Below, piece by piece: positions 34,416 to 42,711 of a stretch of 64,000 nt of DNA; the first letter of the stretch is position 1, and each line of letters begins with the position of its first letter. The position numbers and the translations under genes are program-made. The stretch lies in assembly GCA_017569305.1 (NCBI GenBank), contig CP069418.1, positions 1,612,001-1,676,000 on the forward strand, read 5' to 3'. This DNA comes from Clostridiales bacterium FE2011 (GTDB taxonomy: Bacteria > Bacillota > Clostridia > Christensenellales > Aristaeellaceae). The notes beneath the pieces are model-generated. The model was given only the letters and a program-made list of their open reading frames with translations, made no database searches and had not been told where the DNA came from.

Positions 34416-35684
34416 TTAGTTTATGATTTCATCCAGCCGCTTTTCGATTCTCTCCGCGCACTTCTTCGTGCTCAGCGCTTCCCGGATGTAGGCCTGTCCG
34501 ACCCGGGTGATCTCCTCCCGGTATGCCGGTTCATCCTTCAATCGCCGCAGGTAATCTGCCGCTTCGTGCACATCCGCGTCCGCCCAGGTCAATCCTTCCG
34601 GCGCATCCTGGTAAGCATCTCCCACGGGAATCTGTCGGCAGCTGACGTTACAGGCTGCGCCGTCCGGCATAAACTCCGCGTTTGCGGACCAACCCGTCGC
34701 CACCGCAGCTGTACCCAGGTTCATGGCTTCCGCCATTACCAGCCCGAAGCCCTCACTCCGATGCAGGCTGAGGAACACGTCACACAGGCGGATCAGGCTG
34801 TTCAGCTGTTTTCTTTCCAGCCGTTCCGTCATCAGGATGTAGCTTCCCGGCACCAGCTTCTTCTCAACAAAATCAATATCTTCCGGTTTCGGATTGCTGA
34901 TCTTGATCACCAGCTTCACGTTCCCCGGATTGTCTCCGTAAGCTTCCCGGAAGGCATCGATCGCAGCTCCCGGATTCTTCCGGCTGGCATAGCTGTTACT
35001 GTCATACATCGTCAGCACCAGGAAATCCTCTTCACTCAGGCCGAAATCCGCCCTCGTCAATGTTTCGTCATAGGGCGTTTCCATGCCGTAGGGAATGACG
35101 GTTACCGGCTTATCCGTTGCTTTCCGCATCGCTCCCGCAATGAATTCCGACGGAGTCCAGACTTCATCCACATAGTCAATCATCGGAATCCACCGGTCCG
35201 GAATCTGCTCCAGTTCCCACAGCCATACGCCAATATTATAGTGTCCGTTGAAATGATCCCGCGGGAACATGCCGCAGGCTTCCTGCCACTGATCCGGATT
35301 GATATGGATCACGTTCACCGCGTATTTGTTTTCTGTTGTCAGCCTGTCATCAAACGTCGTATCGTTCTGCGGCAGCCAGTCCAGGAAATCAGTGTTCAGC
35401 AAGGTATGCGGAACATTGCTTTCCTCCAGCGCCCGGGCATACATCTTCACACCCTGCGCCAGTCCGTTTTCCGCTTTGAAGAATCCATACAGGTTGATTC
35501 CCTTCGGATACTTTCCTGCAATATACGGCATCGGAACGTCCGTATGCGTCTCCAGCGCGTCAATCACTTTATTGGAAAACAGATGACGGATCCTGGCCGG
35601 AACCAGCTTCTTGATCCACAGATCCGAAATCAGCCAGTACCGGATCCGTGTTTTCGCCCGGTTCATCAGCGTCTTAATATCCAT
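34416..35684 (-). CDS. GT4-type glycosyltransferase
   Basis: 422 residues. An N-terminal stretch (about 1-60) precedes two Rossmann-like halves. Blocks: INLYGFFKAENGLAQGVKMY, IGVWLWELEQIPDRW, VDEVWTPSEF, and the GT-B donor-site motif RSEGFGLVMAEAMNLGTAAV (ExxxxxxxE). It probably adds a sugar to a cell-surface polymer on the cytoplasmic side. It follows rmlB by 46 bp, so a rhamnosyl transfer is possible but unproven. AGGA precedes the ATG. Confidence 0.88.
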   Translation of the reverse strand: MDIKTLMNRAKTRIRYWLISDLWIKKLVPARIRHLFSNKVIDALETHTDVPMPYIAGKYPKGINLYGFFKAENGLAQGVKMYARALEESNVPHTLLNTDFLDWLPQNDTTFDDRLTTENKYAVNVIHINPDQWQEACGMFPRDHFNGHYNIGVWLWELEQIPDRWIPMIDYVDEVWTPSEFIAGAMRKATDKPVTVIPYGMETPYDETLTRADFGLSEEDFLVLTMYDSNSYASRKNPGAAIDAFREAYGDNPGNVKLVIKISNPKPEDIDFVEKKLVPGSYILMTERLERKQLNSLIRLCDVFLSLHRSEGFGLVMAEAMNLGTAAVATGWSANAEFMPDGAACNVSCRQIPVGDAYQDAPEGLTWADADVHEAADYLRRLKDEPAYREEITRVGQAYIREALSTKKCAERIEKRLDEIIN

Positions 35685-35730
35685 TCAACAGTCCTCAATT
35701 CACAATGAATGATTAATTGTTCATTGGCTC

Positions 35731-36750
35731 TTACCGGTTGCCGTACATTTTCTCATAGTAGTTCTGGTATTCCCCGTTCACGATCTCTTCCCACCATTCA
35801 CGGTTGTCCAGATACCACTTGATTGTCTTCTTGATACCGTCGGCAAACTTCGTCTCCGGCAGCCAGCCCAGCTCGTTATGGATCTTCGTGGGATCGATGG
35901 CATAGCGCATATCGTGGCCCTTCCGGTCCTTCACGTAGGTGATCAGGCTTTCCGGCTTGCCCAGTTCCTTGCAGATCAGCTTCACAATATCGATGTTCGC
36001 CATCTCGTTGTGTCCGCCGATGTTGTACACTTCGCCCACCCGGCCTTTATGGATAATCAGGTCGATGGCCTTGCAGTGATCCTCCACATACAGCCAGTCG
36101 CGTACATTCTTTCCCTCGCCGTATACCGGCAGGGACTTATCATTCAGCGCGTTAGCGATCATCAGGGGAATCAGTTTCTCCGGGAAGTGATAGGGACCGT
36201 AGTTATTGCTGCACCGGCTGATCGTGCAGGGCAGCCCGTATGTCCGGTAGTAGGCCATCACCAGCAGGTCAGCACCGGCCTTGGAGCTGGAATAGGGGCT
36301 GCTGGTATGGATCGGCGTCTCTTCTGTGAACAGCAGGTCCGGCCGGTCCAGCGGCAGGTCGCCGTAGACTTCGTCCGTGCTCACCTGATGGTACCGGGTA
36401 ATGCCGTATTTCCGGCAGGCATTCATCAGCGTTGCCGTACCCATGATATTCGTCCGCAGGAAGACGTCCGGATCTTCAATGCTGCGGTCCACATGGCTTT
36501 CCGCCGCGAAGTTCACCACGATGTCCGGATGTTCTTCCTCAAACAGCTGCTGCACTGCTTCCCGGTCACAGATGTCCGCCTTCACAAACCGGAACTGCGG
36601 ATTGTCCATCACGCCTTTCAGCGTGGACAGGTTGCCCGCGTAGGTCAGCTTGTCCAGGCAGATAATCCGGTAATCCGGATACTTGTTCAGCATGTGAAAA
36701 ACGAAATTGCTTCCGATGAATCCGGCGCCGCCGGTTACGATAATCGTCAT
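35731..36750 (-). CDS. rmlB: dTDP-glucose 4,6-dehydratase
   Basis: 339 residues. The SDR-type NAD site VTGGAGFIGSNFV opens the protein. FAAESHVDRSI, STDEVYG (the catalytic Thr/Asp/Glu set), PYSSSKAGAD (Tyr-x-x-x-Lys equivalent) and NNYGPYHFPEKLIPL are family blocks. It makes dTDP-4-keto-6-deoxyglucose, the second step toward dTDP-L-rhamnose. I chose ATG 36750 with GGGGAGG upstream. It starts 4 bp after the rmlC stop. Confidence 0.96.
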   Translation of the reverse strand: MTIIVTGGAGFIGSNFVFHMLNKYPDYRIICLDKLTYAGNLSTLKGVMDNPQFRFVKADICDREAVQQLFEEEHPDIVVNFAAESHVDRSIEDPDVFLRTNIMGTATLMNACRKYGITRYHQVSTDEVYGDLPLDRPDLLFTEETPIHTSSPYSSSKAGADLLVMAYYRTYGLPCTISRCSNNYGPYHFPEKLIPLMIANALNDKSLPVYGEGKNVRDWLYVEDHCKAIDLIIHKGRVGEVYNIGGHNEMANIDIVKLICKELGKPESLITYVKDRKGHDMRYAIDPTKIHNELGWLPETKFADGIKKTIKWYLDNREWWEEIVNGEYQNYYEKMYGNR

Positions 36751-36754
36751 GGGT

Positions 36755-37318
36755 TCAAACCTCCCCGTACACAAAATTGCAGTCACTGTCATCCAGCAGC
36801 GGAGATGTCGTGTCCTTCCGGCTCAGCAGGTCTGTTCTCACTTTGCCCCAGTCCACCCCGATAGTCGGGTCATTATACCGGATGCCCCGGTCGCATTCCG
36901 CACTGTACAGATTGTCTACCTTGTAGCAGAACTCCACATTGTCCGTCAGCGCCTTGAAGCCGTGGCCAAAGCCCCGGGGAATCATCAGCATCCGGCGGTT
37001 TTCCTCACTCAGCTCCACCGCGATCCACTGCTTGTAGGTCGGGCTTCCTTTCCGGAGATCCACCGCCACATCCATCACCGCGCCACGGTTCACCCGTACC
37101 AGCTTGGCCTGTGCCATCGGGGCGTTCTGGAAGTGAAGGCCCCGCAGGATTCCTTTCTGGGAGGAAAAGCTCTGGTTGTCCTGCACAAAGTCGTAGTGCA
37201 GTCCCAGCTCCTCAAAGTTCCGGGTGCTCCACACCTCCATAAAGTATCCCCGTGCGTCTCCACGCACCTCCGGCTCAATGATGTATACTCCCGGCAGTTC
37301 TGTTTCAATCTTTTTCAT
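36755..37318 (-). CDS. rmlC: dTDP-4-dehydrorhamnose 3,5-epimerase
   Basis: 187 residues, normal length. Cupin fold with GVYIIEPEVRGDARGYFMEV, QDNQSFSSQKGILRGLHFQ (catalytic His in GLHFQ), GAVMDVAVDLRKGSPTY and IPRGFGHGF. It epimerises C3 and C5 in dTDP-rhamnose synthesis. ATG 37318 has TTGGAGC upstream. It lies between rmlA and rmlB on one strand. Confidence 0.96.
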   Translation of the reverse strand: MKKIETELPGVYIIEPEVRGDARGYFMEVWSTRNFEELGLHYDFVQDNQSFSSQKGILRGLHFQNAPMAQAKLVRVNRGAVMDVAVDLRKGSPTYKQWIAVELSEENRRMLMIPRGFGHGFKALTDNVEFCYKVDNLYSAECDRGIRYNDPTIGVDWGKVRTDLLSRKDTTSPLLDDSDCNFVYGEV

Positions 37319-37350
37319 CAATAAGCTCCAATTACTGTCAGATTTCAGAA

Positions 37351-37387
37351 TATATAATTCTTAATTCTTCATTTTCATTCTTCATTG
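37351..37387. repeat. AT-rich array (10), TAATTCT/TTCATT units
   Basis: ATAATTC, TTAATTC, TTCATTT, then TCATTC units at 6-7 bp spacing, 5 bp past the rmlA stop. Confidence 0.55.
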
Positions 37388-37391
37388 TACG

Positions 37392-38276
37392 TCAGTACAT
37401 AACTTTCCCTTCAGCCACCGCCCGCAGGTGTGCGCCGTAAGGACTCTTTCCGTACTTTTCCGCACTCTCCAGCATCTTTGCCTTATCAATCCATCCGTTG
37501 ATATACGCAATCTCTTCCGGTGCGGAAATCACAATGCTCTGCCGCTTCTGGATCATCTGCACAAAGTCCGCCGCTTCCAGCAGGCTGTCCATGGTTCCGG
37601 TATCCAGCCAGGCGAAGCCCCGGCCCAGCCGCTGGGCATCCAGCCTGCCTTCCTGCAGGTACATATCATTCAGCGTGGTGATTTCCAGCTCGCCCCGGGC
37701 GCTGGGTTTCACCTCATGCGCCTTGGCGGAGACTCCCTTGGGATAGAAATACAAGCCTGTGATGCTGTAGTTGCTCTTCGGATTCTTCGGCTTTTCCTCC
37801 ACAGAAAGCACCTTGCCGTTTTCATCAAACTCCACAATGCCGAACCGTTCCGGATCGTGAACATAATAACCGAAAATAGTCGCCCGTCCGGCCTCCGCAT
37901 CCTCAACGGCTGCCTTCAGTACCTTCCTGAATCCGTTGCCGTAGAAAATGTTGTCTCCCAACACCATCGCGCAGGCATCGTCGCCAATAAATTCCTCACC
38001 CAGCAGGAACGCCTGGGCCAGGCCGTCCGGAGAGGGCTGCACCGTATACTGCAGCCGGATACCGAAAGGATTGCCGTCTCCCAGCAGGTGTTCAAAGCGC
38101 GGCGTATCCTCCGGGGTGGAGATGATCAGGATATCCCGGATCCCCGCCAGCATCAGCGTGCTCAACGGATAATAGATCATCGGCTTGTCATACACCGGAA
38201 GCAGCTGTTTGGATGTGACCATCGTCAGCGGATACAGTCTTGTTCCCGCTCCGCCCGCCAGGATAATTCCCTTCAT
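37392..38276 (-). CDS. rmlA: Glucose-1-phosphate thymidylyltransferase
   Basis: 294 residues. Nucleotidyltransferase signature [16 protein letters not shown], then [47 protein letters not shown] and [13 protein letters not shown]. It makes dTDP-glucose, entering the dTDP-rhamnose route. AGGAGGG precedes the ATG. It is the first gene of rmlACB; a possible -10 (TATAAT, 38303-38308) and an inverted repeat lie upstream. Confidence 0.97.
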   Translation of the reverse strand: MKGIILAGGAGTRLYPLTMVTSKQLLPVYDKPMIYYPLSTLMLAGIRDILIISTPEDTPRFEHLLGDGNPFGIRLQYTVQPSPDGLAQAFLLGEEFIGDDACAMVLGDNIFYGNGFRKVLKAAVEDAEAGRATIFGYYVHDPERFGIVEFDENGKVLSVEEKPKNPKSNYSITGLYFYPKGVSAKAHEVKPSARGELEITTLNDMYLQEGRLDAQRLGRGFAWLDTGTMDSLLEAADFVQMIQKRQSIVISAPEEIAYINGWIDKAKMLESAEKYGKSPYGAHLRAVAEGKVMY

Positions 38277-38328
38277 GCCTTTTCCCTCCTTTTGCTTTCG
38301 GTATTATAGGCTGTAGGCAATTTTGCCC

Positions 38329-38357
38329 ATAGGTATCTTTCTGCTATAGATACCTAT
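38329..38357. promoter_or_regulatory. Inverted repeat at the rmlA promoter, possible operator
   Basis: ATAGGTATCT and its exact complement separated by 9 nt, centred about 35-40 bp upstream of a minus-strand TATAAT (38303-38308). The -35 position falls against the repeat, where no good hexamer is seen, which would suit an activator or repressor site. Confidence 0.45.
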
Positions 38358-38394
38358 AATCATATCTTTATTCCAGCCGTATTGATATCTACCT

Positions 38395-38430
38395 AAATTC
38401 TGAATTCTGAATTATGAATTCTGAATTATA
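38395..38430. repeat. AATTCTG 7-bp tandem array (11)
   Basis: AATTCTG, AATTCTG, AATTATG, AATTCTG, AATTATA. It lies between the surface-protein terminator and the rmlA promoter, about 90 bp from the nearest stop codon, unlike most copies. Confidence 0.85.
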
Positions 38431-38470
38431 TATAATTTTACCGCTTTCCGCCTTCTTTTTCAACGATAAA

Positions 38471-38498
38471 AGGCCGACAGCCTGTTGGCTGCCGGCCT
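38471..38498 (-). terminator. Hairpin after the BspA-like/DUF4214 gene
   Basis: 12-bp arms (AGGCCGACAGCC against GGCTGCCGGCCT) with one mismatch and a 4-nt loop, 22 bp past the stop. On the minus strand it is followed by TTTATCG, only a weak T-tract. Confidence 0.65.
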
Positions 38499-38520
38499 CG
38501 TATTCCGTTTCAGGAATCAA

Positions 38521-41283
38521 TTACTTTTTCTTTTTCTTGGTAGTAGCCTTGGGATCCGGAAGCTTCAGGCCATAGGATTCAACCAGGGCCTTGAACTCAG
38601 CGGAACCGGTGAAGCCTTCGAAGACAAATTCACGGGTCTTCTTCTGGTTCAGAGCGCTCATCCAGTTCAGCATACCGGCGGCATCCTCGTCACGGCCGAA
38701 CATGGTCCGATACAGGCGATGCACATATTCGGTATCGCTCAGCTTCTTGTCCACAAATTCCTTGGAGAAGAAGAAGCCTCTCGCAACATCCACAACGTTG
38801 ATCCGGTTGGTCAGCACCTGCTGGCACCAGTTCTCCAGGCCGTTCACGTCATATGCACGGCCGAGGCATTCGGTGTACATACGGCTTACATAAGCAGTCA
38901 GGCCCCAGTTCTTATCCCGAGCCTTGCTCAGGGTGATGGTTCCGGGAGTCATGCTGTAGTCGCTGCACAGCTTGATGAATTCCTGAGAACCAGTGAAACC
39001 ATAGATAATAGAATCATATGTCACGCCGGTCTTCAGCATCTTCATCCAGTCATTGAAGCCGTTGGTATCCGCTTCGCGGCCCAGCATAGCCTGGTACAGG
39101 ATCTTAACAACCTGTTCATCACTATACTTCTTATTGATGAATTCCTGACTGCCGATGAAGGCCTGAACGATTGCGCTGCCGCCCTTCTTGCCGGAAGCAA
39201 TCTGGCTGCACCAGTCGAGCATACCGGCTTCATCGGGAGCACGGCCCAGGATCTTGTCATAGCAGCGGGTCACGAAATCCTTGATCTTGGTATTGCAGAA
39301 AACAATGTTCTTGTGGGTCTTGGCGTATTCTTCAGCCGCGGAACCAATCGGCGCCATCAGGTAACCGGAGGTGCCCAGCGCATCCGTTCCGAGATACACC
39401 TTATCCTTGCCCTGGCATTTCTCCCAGAGGATCCAGCCGGAAGCGGGACGTCCGGAGAATGCGTTGTTACCAATCTGGACCAGGCTCTGGGGCAGACGGA
39501 TCATCTTGGCGGAAGCGCAGCCATTGAAAGCCTCACGGCCGATTTCCACAACACCTTCGGGGATCTTGATCTCCGTCAGGCCGCTGCAGCCGCTGAAGCA
39601 GTAGTTGTTGATTTCAGTCAGGGTGGTGGGCAGTTCCAGCTTGGTGGCGCCGGAGCAGCCTTCAAACGCCCGGTTGCCCATGGTCTTCACGGAGCTGGGG
39701 ATGATGATCTCCTTCAGCGCGGTGCAGCCGGCAAAGGCGCCCTGGCCGATGGTCTCCAGCGTGGTGGGCAGGTCAGCATAGGTCAGCTTGGTGCAGCCCT
39801 TGAAGGCGTTGTCGCCCAGGGTCTTCAGTTTGGTACCGGTAGGTACACCGGTCAGAGCGGTACAGCCGCTGAAAGCGTCATGACCGATGGTCTCCAGGTT
39901 TTCCGGCCAGGAAACGCTCTGCAGGCTGGTGCAGCCTTCGAAGCACTCGGCGGAAATCTCAGTAATGCTGTTGTGCATACTGACGCTCAGCAGGCTGGTG
40001 CAGTTACGGAATGCACCGTCATCCAGCGCGATGTTGTTCGGCAGGGTAACGCTCAGGATGGTTGTATTGTTGGCGAACACAGCTTCGCTCAGCCGCTTCA
40101 CGGGATTGCCGTCCTTGTCCTGCAGCGGCAGGGTGATAGCGGTGGAGGTGCCGTTGTACTGGATGATCGTACCATCGGCACGGATCACGTAGTCAGACAC
40201 AGCAGCGGTGCTCAGTTCTTCTTCAGCGGGAACTTCTTCAACGGGAGCGGCTTCTTCAGCAGGAGCGGCTTCCTCAGCGGGAGCAGCCTCCTCGGCAGGG
40301 GCAGCTTCCTCAGCGGCAGGAGCAGCTTCCTCAACAGGAGCGGCTTCCTCAGCGGGAGCAGCTACTTCTTCGGCGGGAGCGGCTTCTTCTTCAGCGGGAG
40401 CGGCCTCTTTCTCAGCAGGAGCAGCTTCTTCTTCAGCGGGAGCAGCTTCTTCTTCAGCAGGAGCGGCTTCCTCAGCGGGAGCAGCTTCTTCCTCGGCAGG
40501 AGCGGCTTCTTCTTCAGCGGGAGCGGCTTCTTCCTCAGCGGGAGCGGCTTCTTCTTCAGCAGGAGCGGCTTCTTCCTCAGCGGGAGCAGCTTCTTCCTCA
40601 GCGGGAGCAGCTTCTTCTTCAGCAGGAGCAGCTTCTTCCTCAGCGGGAGCAGCTTCTTCAGCCGGAGCGGCTTCCTCAGCGGGAGCGGTTTCCACAAAGG
40701 CAACGGCCTTCAGCTCGGTTTCCTGCAGATCGGCGTCGCCGGCGTCCTTCAGGGCTTCAGCCTTCACCCAGGCAGTCTTAACCGTCTTGGCTCCGTTTTC
40801 CTTCACGGCATAACGGATGCTGGCGGCCTTTTCTTCCACAGCGGTCAGGATTACCAGCGCATCGCCGTCCAGGACGCCGATCTCGTTGGTCAGTTCCTTG
40901 TCCGCATACAGCACGGTACCATTGGCGAGCTTCCTCGTCATGGACTCTTTCTTGGCTTCTTCAACAGGAGCAGCTTCCTCAGCGGGAGCGGCTTCTTCAG
41001 CAGGAGCGGCTTCCTCAGCGGGAGCAGCTTCTTCGGCAGGGGCAGCTTCTTCAGCGGGAGCGGCCTCTTCGGCAGGAGCGGCTTCCTCAGCGGGAGCGGC
41101 CTCTTCAGCAGGGGCAGCTTCCTCGGCAGGGGCAGCTTCCTCAGCAGGAGCAGCTTCTTCCACAGGAGCGGCTTCTGTAACGACTTCTTCAGCCGCGGGA
41201 ACCACTTCGGCTTCCTCGGCAACGGCAGGCACGATGCTGCTCACCAGCAGGCACAGCGCCAGGAACAAAGCCAGTTTCTTCAT
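38521..41283 (-). CDS. Secreted BspA-like LRR protein with EEAAPA repeats and four DUF4214 units
   Basis: 920 residues. Signal peptide 1-22; first Glu/Ala/Pro repeat block (about 25-115); a small SH3-like segment (about 120-190); second repeat block (about 195-350); BspA-type leucine-rich repeats (about 375-610: FEGCTSLQSVSWPENLETIG, FAGCTALKEIIIPSSVKTMG); then four DUF4214 copies (LGRAPDEAGMLDWC, LGREADTNGFNDWM, LGRAYDVNGLENWC, FGRDEDAAGMLNWM), ending in a basic tail KKKKK. DUF4214 is found in secreted and surface proteins, often near glycan genes. It has its own promoter and terminator, yet sits inside the glycan cluster. The role may be adhesion or surface-layer structure (inference). Confidence 0.92.
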   Translation of the reverse strand: MKKLALFLALCLLVSSIVPAVAEEAEVVPAAEEVVTEAAPVEEAAPAEEAAPAEEAAPAEEAAPAEEAAPAEEAAPAEEAAPAEEAAPAEEAAPAEEAAPAEEAAPVEEAKKESMTRKLANGTVLYADKELTNEIGVLDGDALVILTAVEEKAASIRYAVKENGAKTVKTAWVKAEALKDAGDADLQETELKAVAFVETAPAEEAAPAEEAAPAEEEAAPAEEEAAPAEEEAAPAEEEAAPAEEEAAPAEEEAAPAEEEAAPAEEEAAPAEEAAPAEEEAAPAEEEAAPAEKEAAPAEEEAAPAEEVAAPAEEAAPVEEAAPAAEEAAPAEEAAPAEEAAPAEEAAPVEEVPAEEELSTAAVSDYVIRADGTIIQYNGTSTAITLPLQDKDGNPVKRLSEAVFANNTTILSVTLPNNIALDDGAFRNCTSLLSVSMHNSITEISAECFEGCTSLQSVSWPENLETIGHDAFSGCTALTGVPTGTKLKTLGDNAFKGCTKLTYADLPTTLETIGQGAFAGCTALKEIIIPSSVKTMGNRAFEGCSGATKLELPTTLTEINNYCFSGCSGLTEIKIPEGVVEIGREAFNGCASAKMIRLPQSLVQIGNNAFSGRPASGWILWEKCQGKDKVYLGTDALGTSGYLMAPIGSAAEEYAKTHKNIVFCNTKIKDFVTRCYDKILGRAPDEAGMLDWCSQIASGKKGGSAIVQAFIGSQEFINKKYSDEQVVKILYQAMLGREADTNGFNDWMKMLKTGVTYDSIIYGFTGSQEFIKLCSDYSMTPGTITLSKARDKNWGLTAYVSRMYTECLGRAYDVNGLENWCQQVLTNRINVVDVARGFFFSKEFVDKKLSDTEYVHRLYRTMFGRDEDAAGMLNWMSALNQKKTREFVFEGFTGSAEFKALVESYGLKLPDPKATTKKKKK
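40207..40690 (-). repeat. 18/21-bp tandem repeats encoding EEAAPA and EEEAAPA (second block)
   Basis: More than 20 units. Units of six (EEAAPA) and seven residues (EEEAAPA) alternate in runs. The opposite strand is open as Ser/Ala/Gly-rich frames purely because of this repeat. Confidence 0.9.
40957..41180 (-). repeat. 18-bp tandem repeats encoding EEAAPA (first block)
   Basis: About twelve six-residue units, almost all EEAAPA, next to the signal peptide. Unlike the second block, there are no seven-residue units. Confidence 0.9.
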
Positions 41284-41382
41284 GTCATTCTTTCCTTTCC
41301 CTAATCCATGTTAATTCTCGGATGGACTCCGGATTGCCATTGTGTTTCTCTCACAAAAGCCCATCGGGTCGGAATTATAGTT

Positions 41383-41411
41383 ATTATACCTTTAAAAAAT
41401 TACGTTTTCAA
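41383..41411 (-). promoter_or_regulatory. Promoter of the BspA-like/DUF4214 gene
   Basis: Minus strand TTGAAA (41406-41411), 17-bp spacer, TATAAT (41383-41388), giving an untranslated leader of about 90 nt. GGGAAAGG precedes the ATG. Confidence 0.8.
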
Positions 41412-41529
41412 GAGTGATTTTTCATTGTTTCTTCATAGGTTTGACGCATTTTCGACTAATTGTGTCTGATTTCCGTCATTTGATGTATTCCATACTACAT
41501 CTAGTGATGTAAAAAAATGTTTACAACCG

Positions 41530-42711
41530 TCACTCCTTCCCGAAACCGCCGATCAGCGCGTGATACTTCTCCGTAATGACGTCCCAGCTGTAGTTTTCCT
41601 TCACATACCGTATTCCGCTTTCCCGCATGGTCCGGTATGCCTCCGGATGCTCTTCCATCCAGCGGACGCACCCGGCGAACTCCTGGTAGAAGTCAAAATA
41701 CAGTCCCGCGCCGCTCCGGATACAATGACCCTTCAGAACCTCGCACTTTCCGGACACCAGCACCGGCCTGCCCATCAGCATGCTTTCCAGCACCACCATG
41801 CTCAGGCTCTCAAAGTGACTGAACAGCAGCAGCGCGAATGCTTCCTTCATCACCGCGAACTTCATTTCCTCGCTCACAAAGCCCAGGGGAATGATGTCCG
41901 GATCCTCGGGAATCTTCATCACCGGCTTGCCCATCAGCACAAGCTTCAGGTCGCTTCCCTGCTCCTTTTTCAGTCGCAGGAAATAGTCAAACATTTCACC
42001 GCAGCCCTTGCTCTCGTCAATCCGTCCGGCATAGACCAGATACCGTTTTCCGCGGATTTCCTCCGGAATTTCCGGAAGGGCCTCCGCCGGCTTGTCAATT
42101 CCGGCGCCGATCAGCACCTGCGGTTTGTCCTTTACAAAGGGGAATCTTTTGAAGGCGAAAGCCTGCTCTTCCGGCGTCAGCCAAAGCAATGCCTTTGCCG
42201 CTTCAAACACCTTGTCATACGCCCGCAGATAAACCGGCGGTTCATCATGCAGGGTGGGGATCAGCACGGCGTTATCAAAGCCCAGGGGAAGTCCTGTCGC
42301 GCTGAGGTAGTACAGGTAGGTCATAAAGAACACGACGCGGTATTGCTTATGCTCTTCCTTCAGTGCCCGCAGCACTTCCGTGCTCACAGGCCCCTGCTCC
42401 TCAATCCACTGGATCTCCTCCCGGTCCGTATGGTTCGGACCGGACAGAACCTTCGCGCAGATCCTGTCAAAGCTGGCCTGGGACCGTTCCCGGTCAACCG
42501 GGTAGCGCTTCACCCGTACGCCGTGGATCATTTCTTCACCGGCCGGATAATGGTTCTTCCAGGTGGTGTAATCCAGCGCGCACGTGGTGTATACCGTCAC
42601 GTCATAGTACTTTGCCAGCAGTTCCGCTGTCTGCATACAGTACAGCTCCGATCCGCCATTCACCTCAAGCCCGTACCGCTGACAGACGAATGCGACTTTT
42701 ACCATATCCAT
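41530..42711 (-). CDS. GT4-type glycosyltransferase
   Basis: 393 residues. GT-B enzyme: FVCQRYGLEVNGGSELYCMQ at the N terminus (acceptor side), YLVYAGRIDESKGCGEMFDY (start of donor domain) and FSHFESLSMVVLESMLMGRP (ExxxxxxxE donor motif). It closely resembles the next gene upstream (42711-43889), pointing to duplication. The ATG overlaps that gene's stop (TAATG). It probably extends the polymer exported by Wzm/Wzt. It is the last gene of the manC-led run before the surface-protein promoter. Confidence 0.9.
   Translation of the reverse strand: MDMVKVAFVCQRYGLEVNGGSELYCMQTAELLAKYYDVTVYTTCALDYTTWKNHYPAGEEMIHGVRVKRYPVDRERSQASFDRICAKVLSGPNHTDREEIQWIEEQGPVSTEVLRALKEEHKQYRVVFFMTYLYYLSATGLPLGFDNAVLIPTLHDEPPVYLRAYDKVFEAAKALLWLTPEEQAFAFKRFPFVKDKPQVLIGAGIDKPAEALPEIPEEIRGKRYLVYAGRIDESKGCGEMFDYFLRLKKEQGSDLKLVLMGKPVMKIPEDPDIIPLGFVSEEMKFAVMKEAFALLLFSHFESLSMVVLESMLMGRPVLVSGKCEVLKGHCIRSGAGLYFDFYQEFAGCVRWMEEHPEAYRTMRESGIRYVKENYSWDVITEKYHALIGGFGKE

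Noticed and set aside
40207..41180. Possible CRISPR array
   Set aside because: The short direct repeats are back-to-back and in frame without unique spacers; they encode protein repeats.
38485..41304. Plus-strand Ser/Gly/Phe-rich frame opposite the BspA-like gene
   Set aside because: It is generated by the antisense of EEAAPA repeats; the minus-strand gene has signal peptide, ribosome binding site, promoter and known domains.
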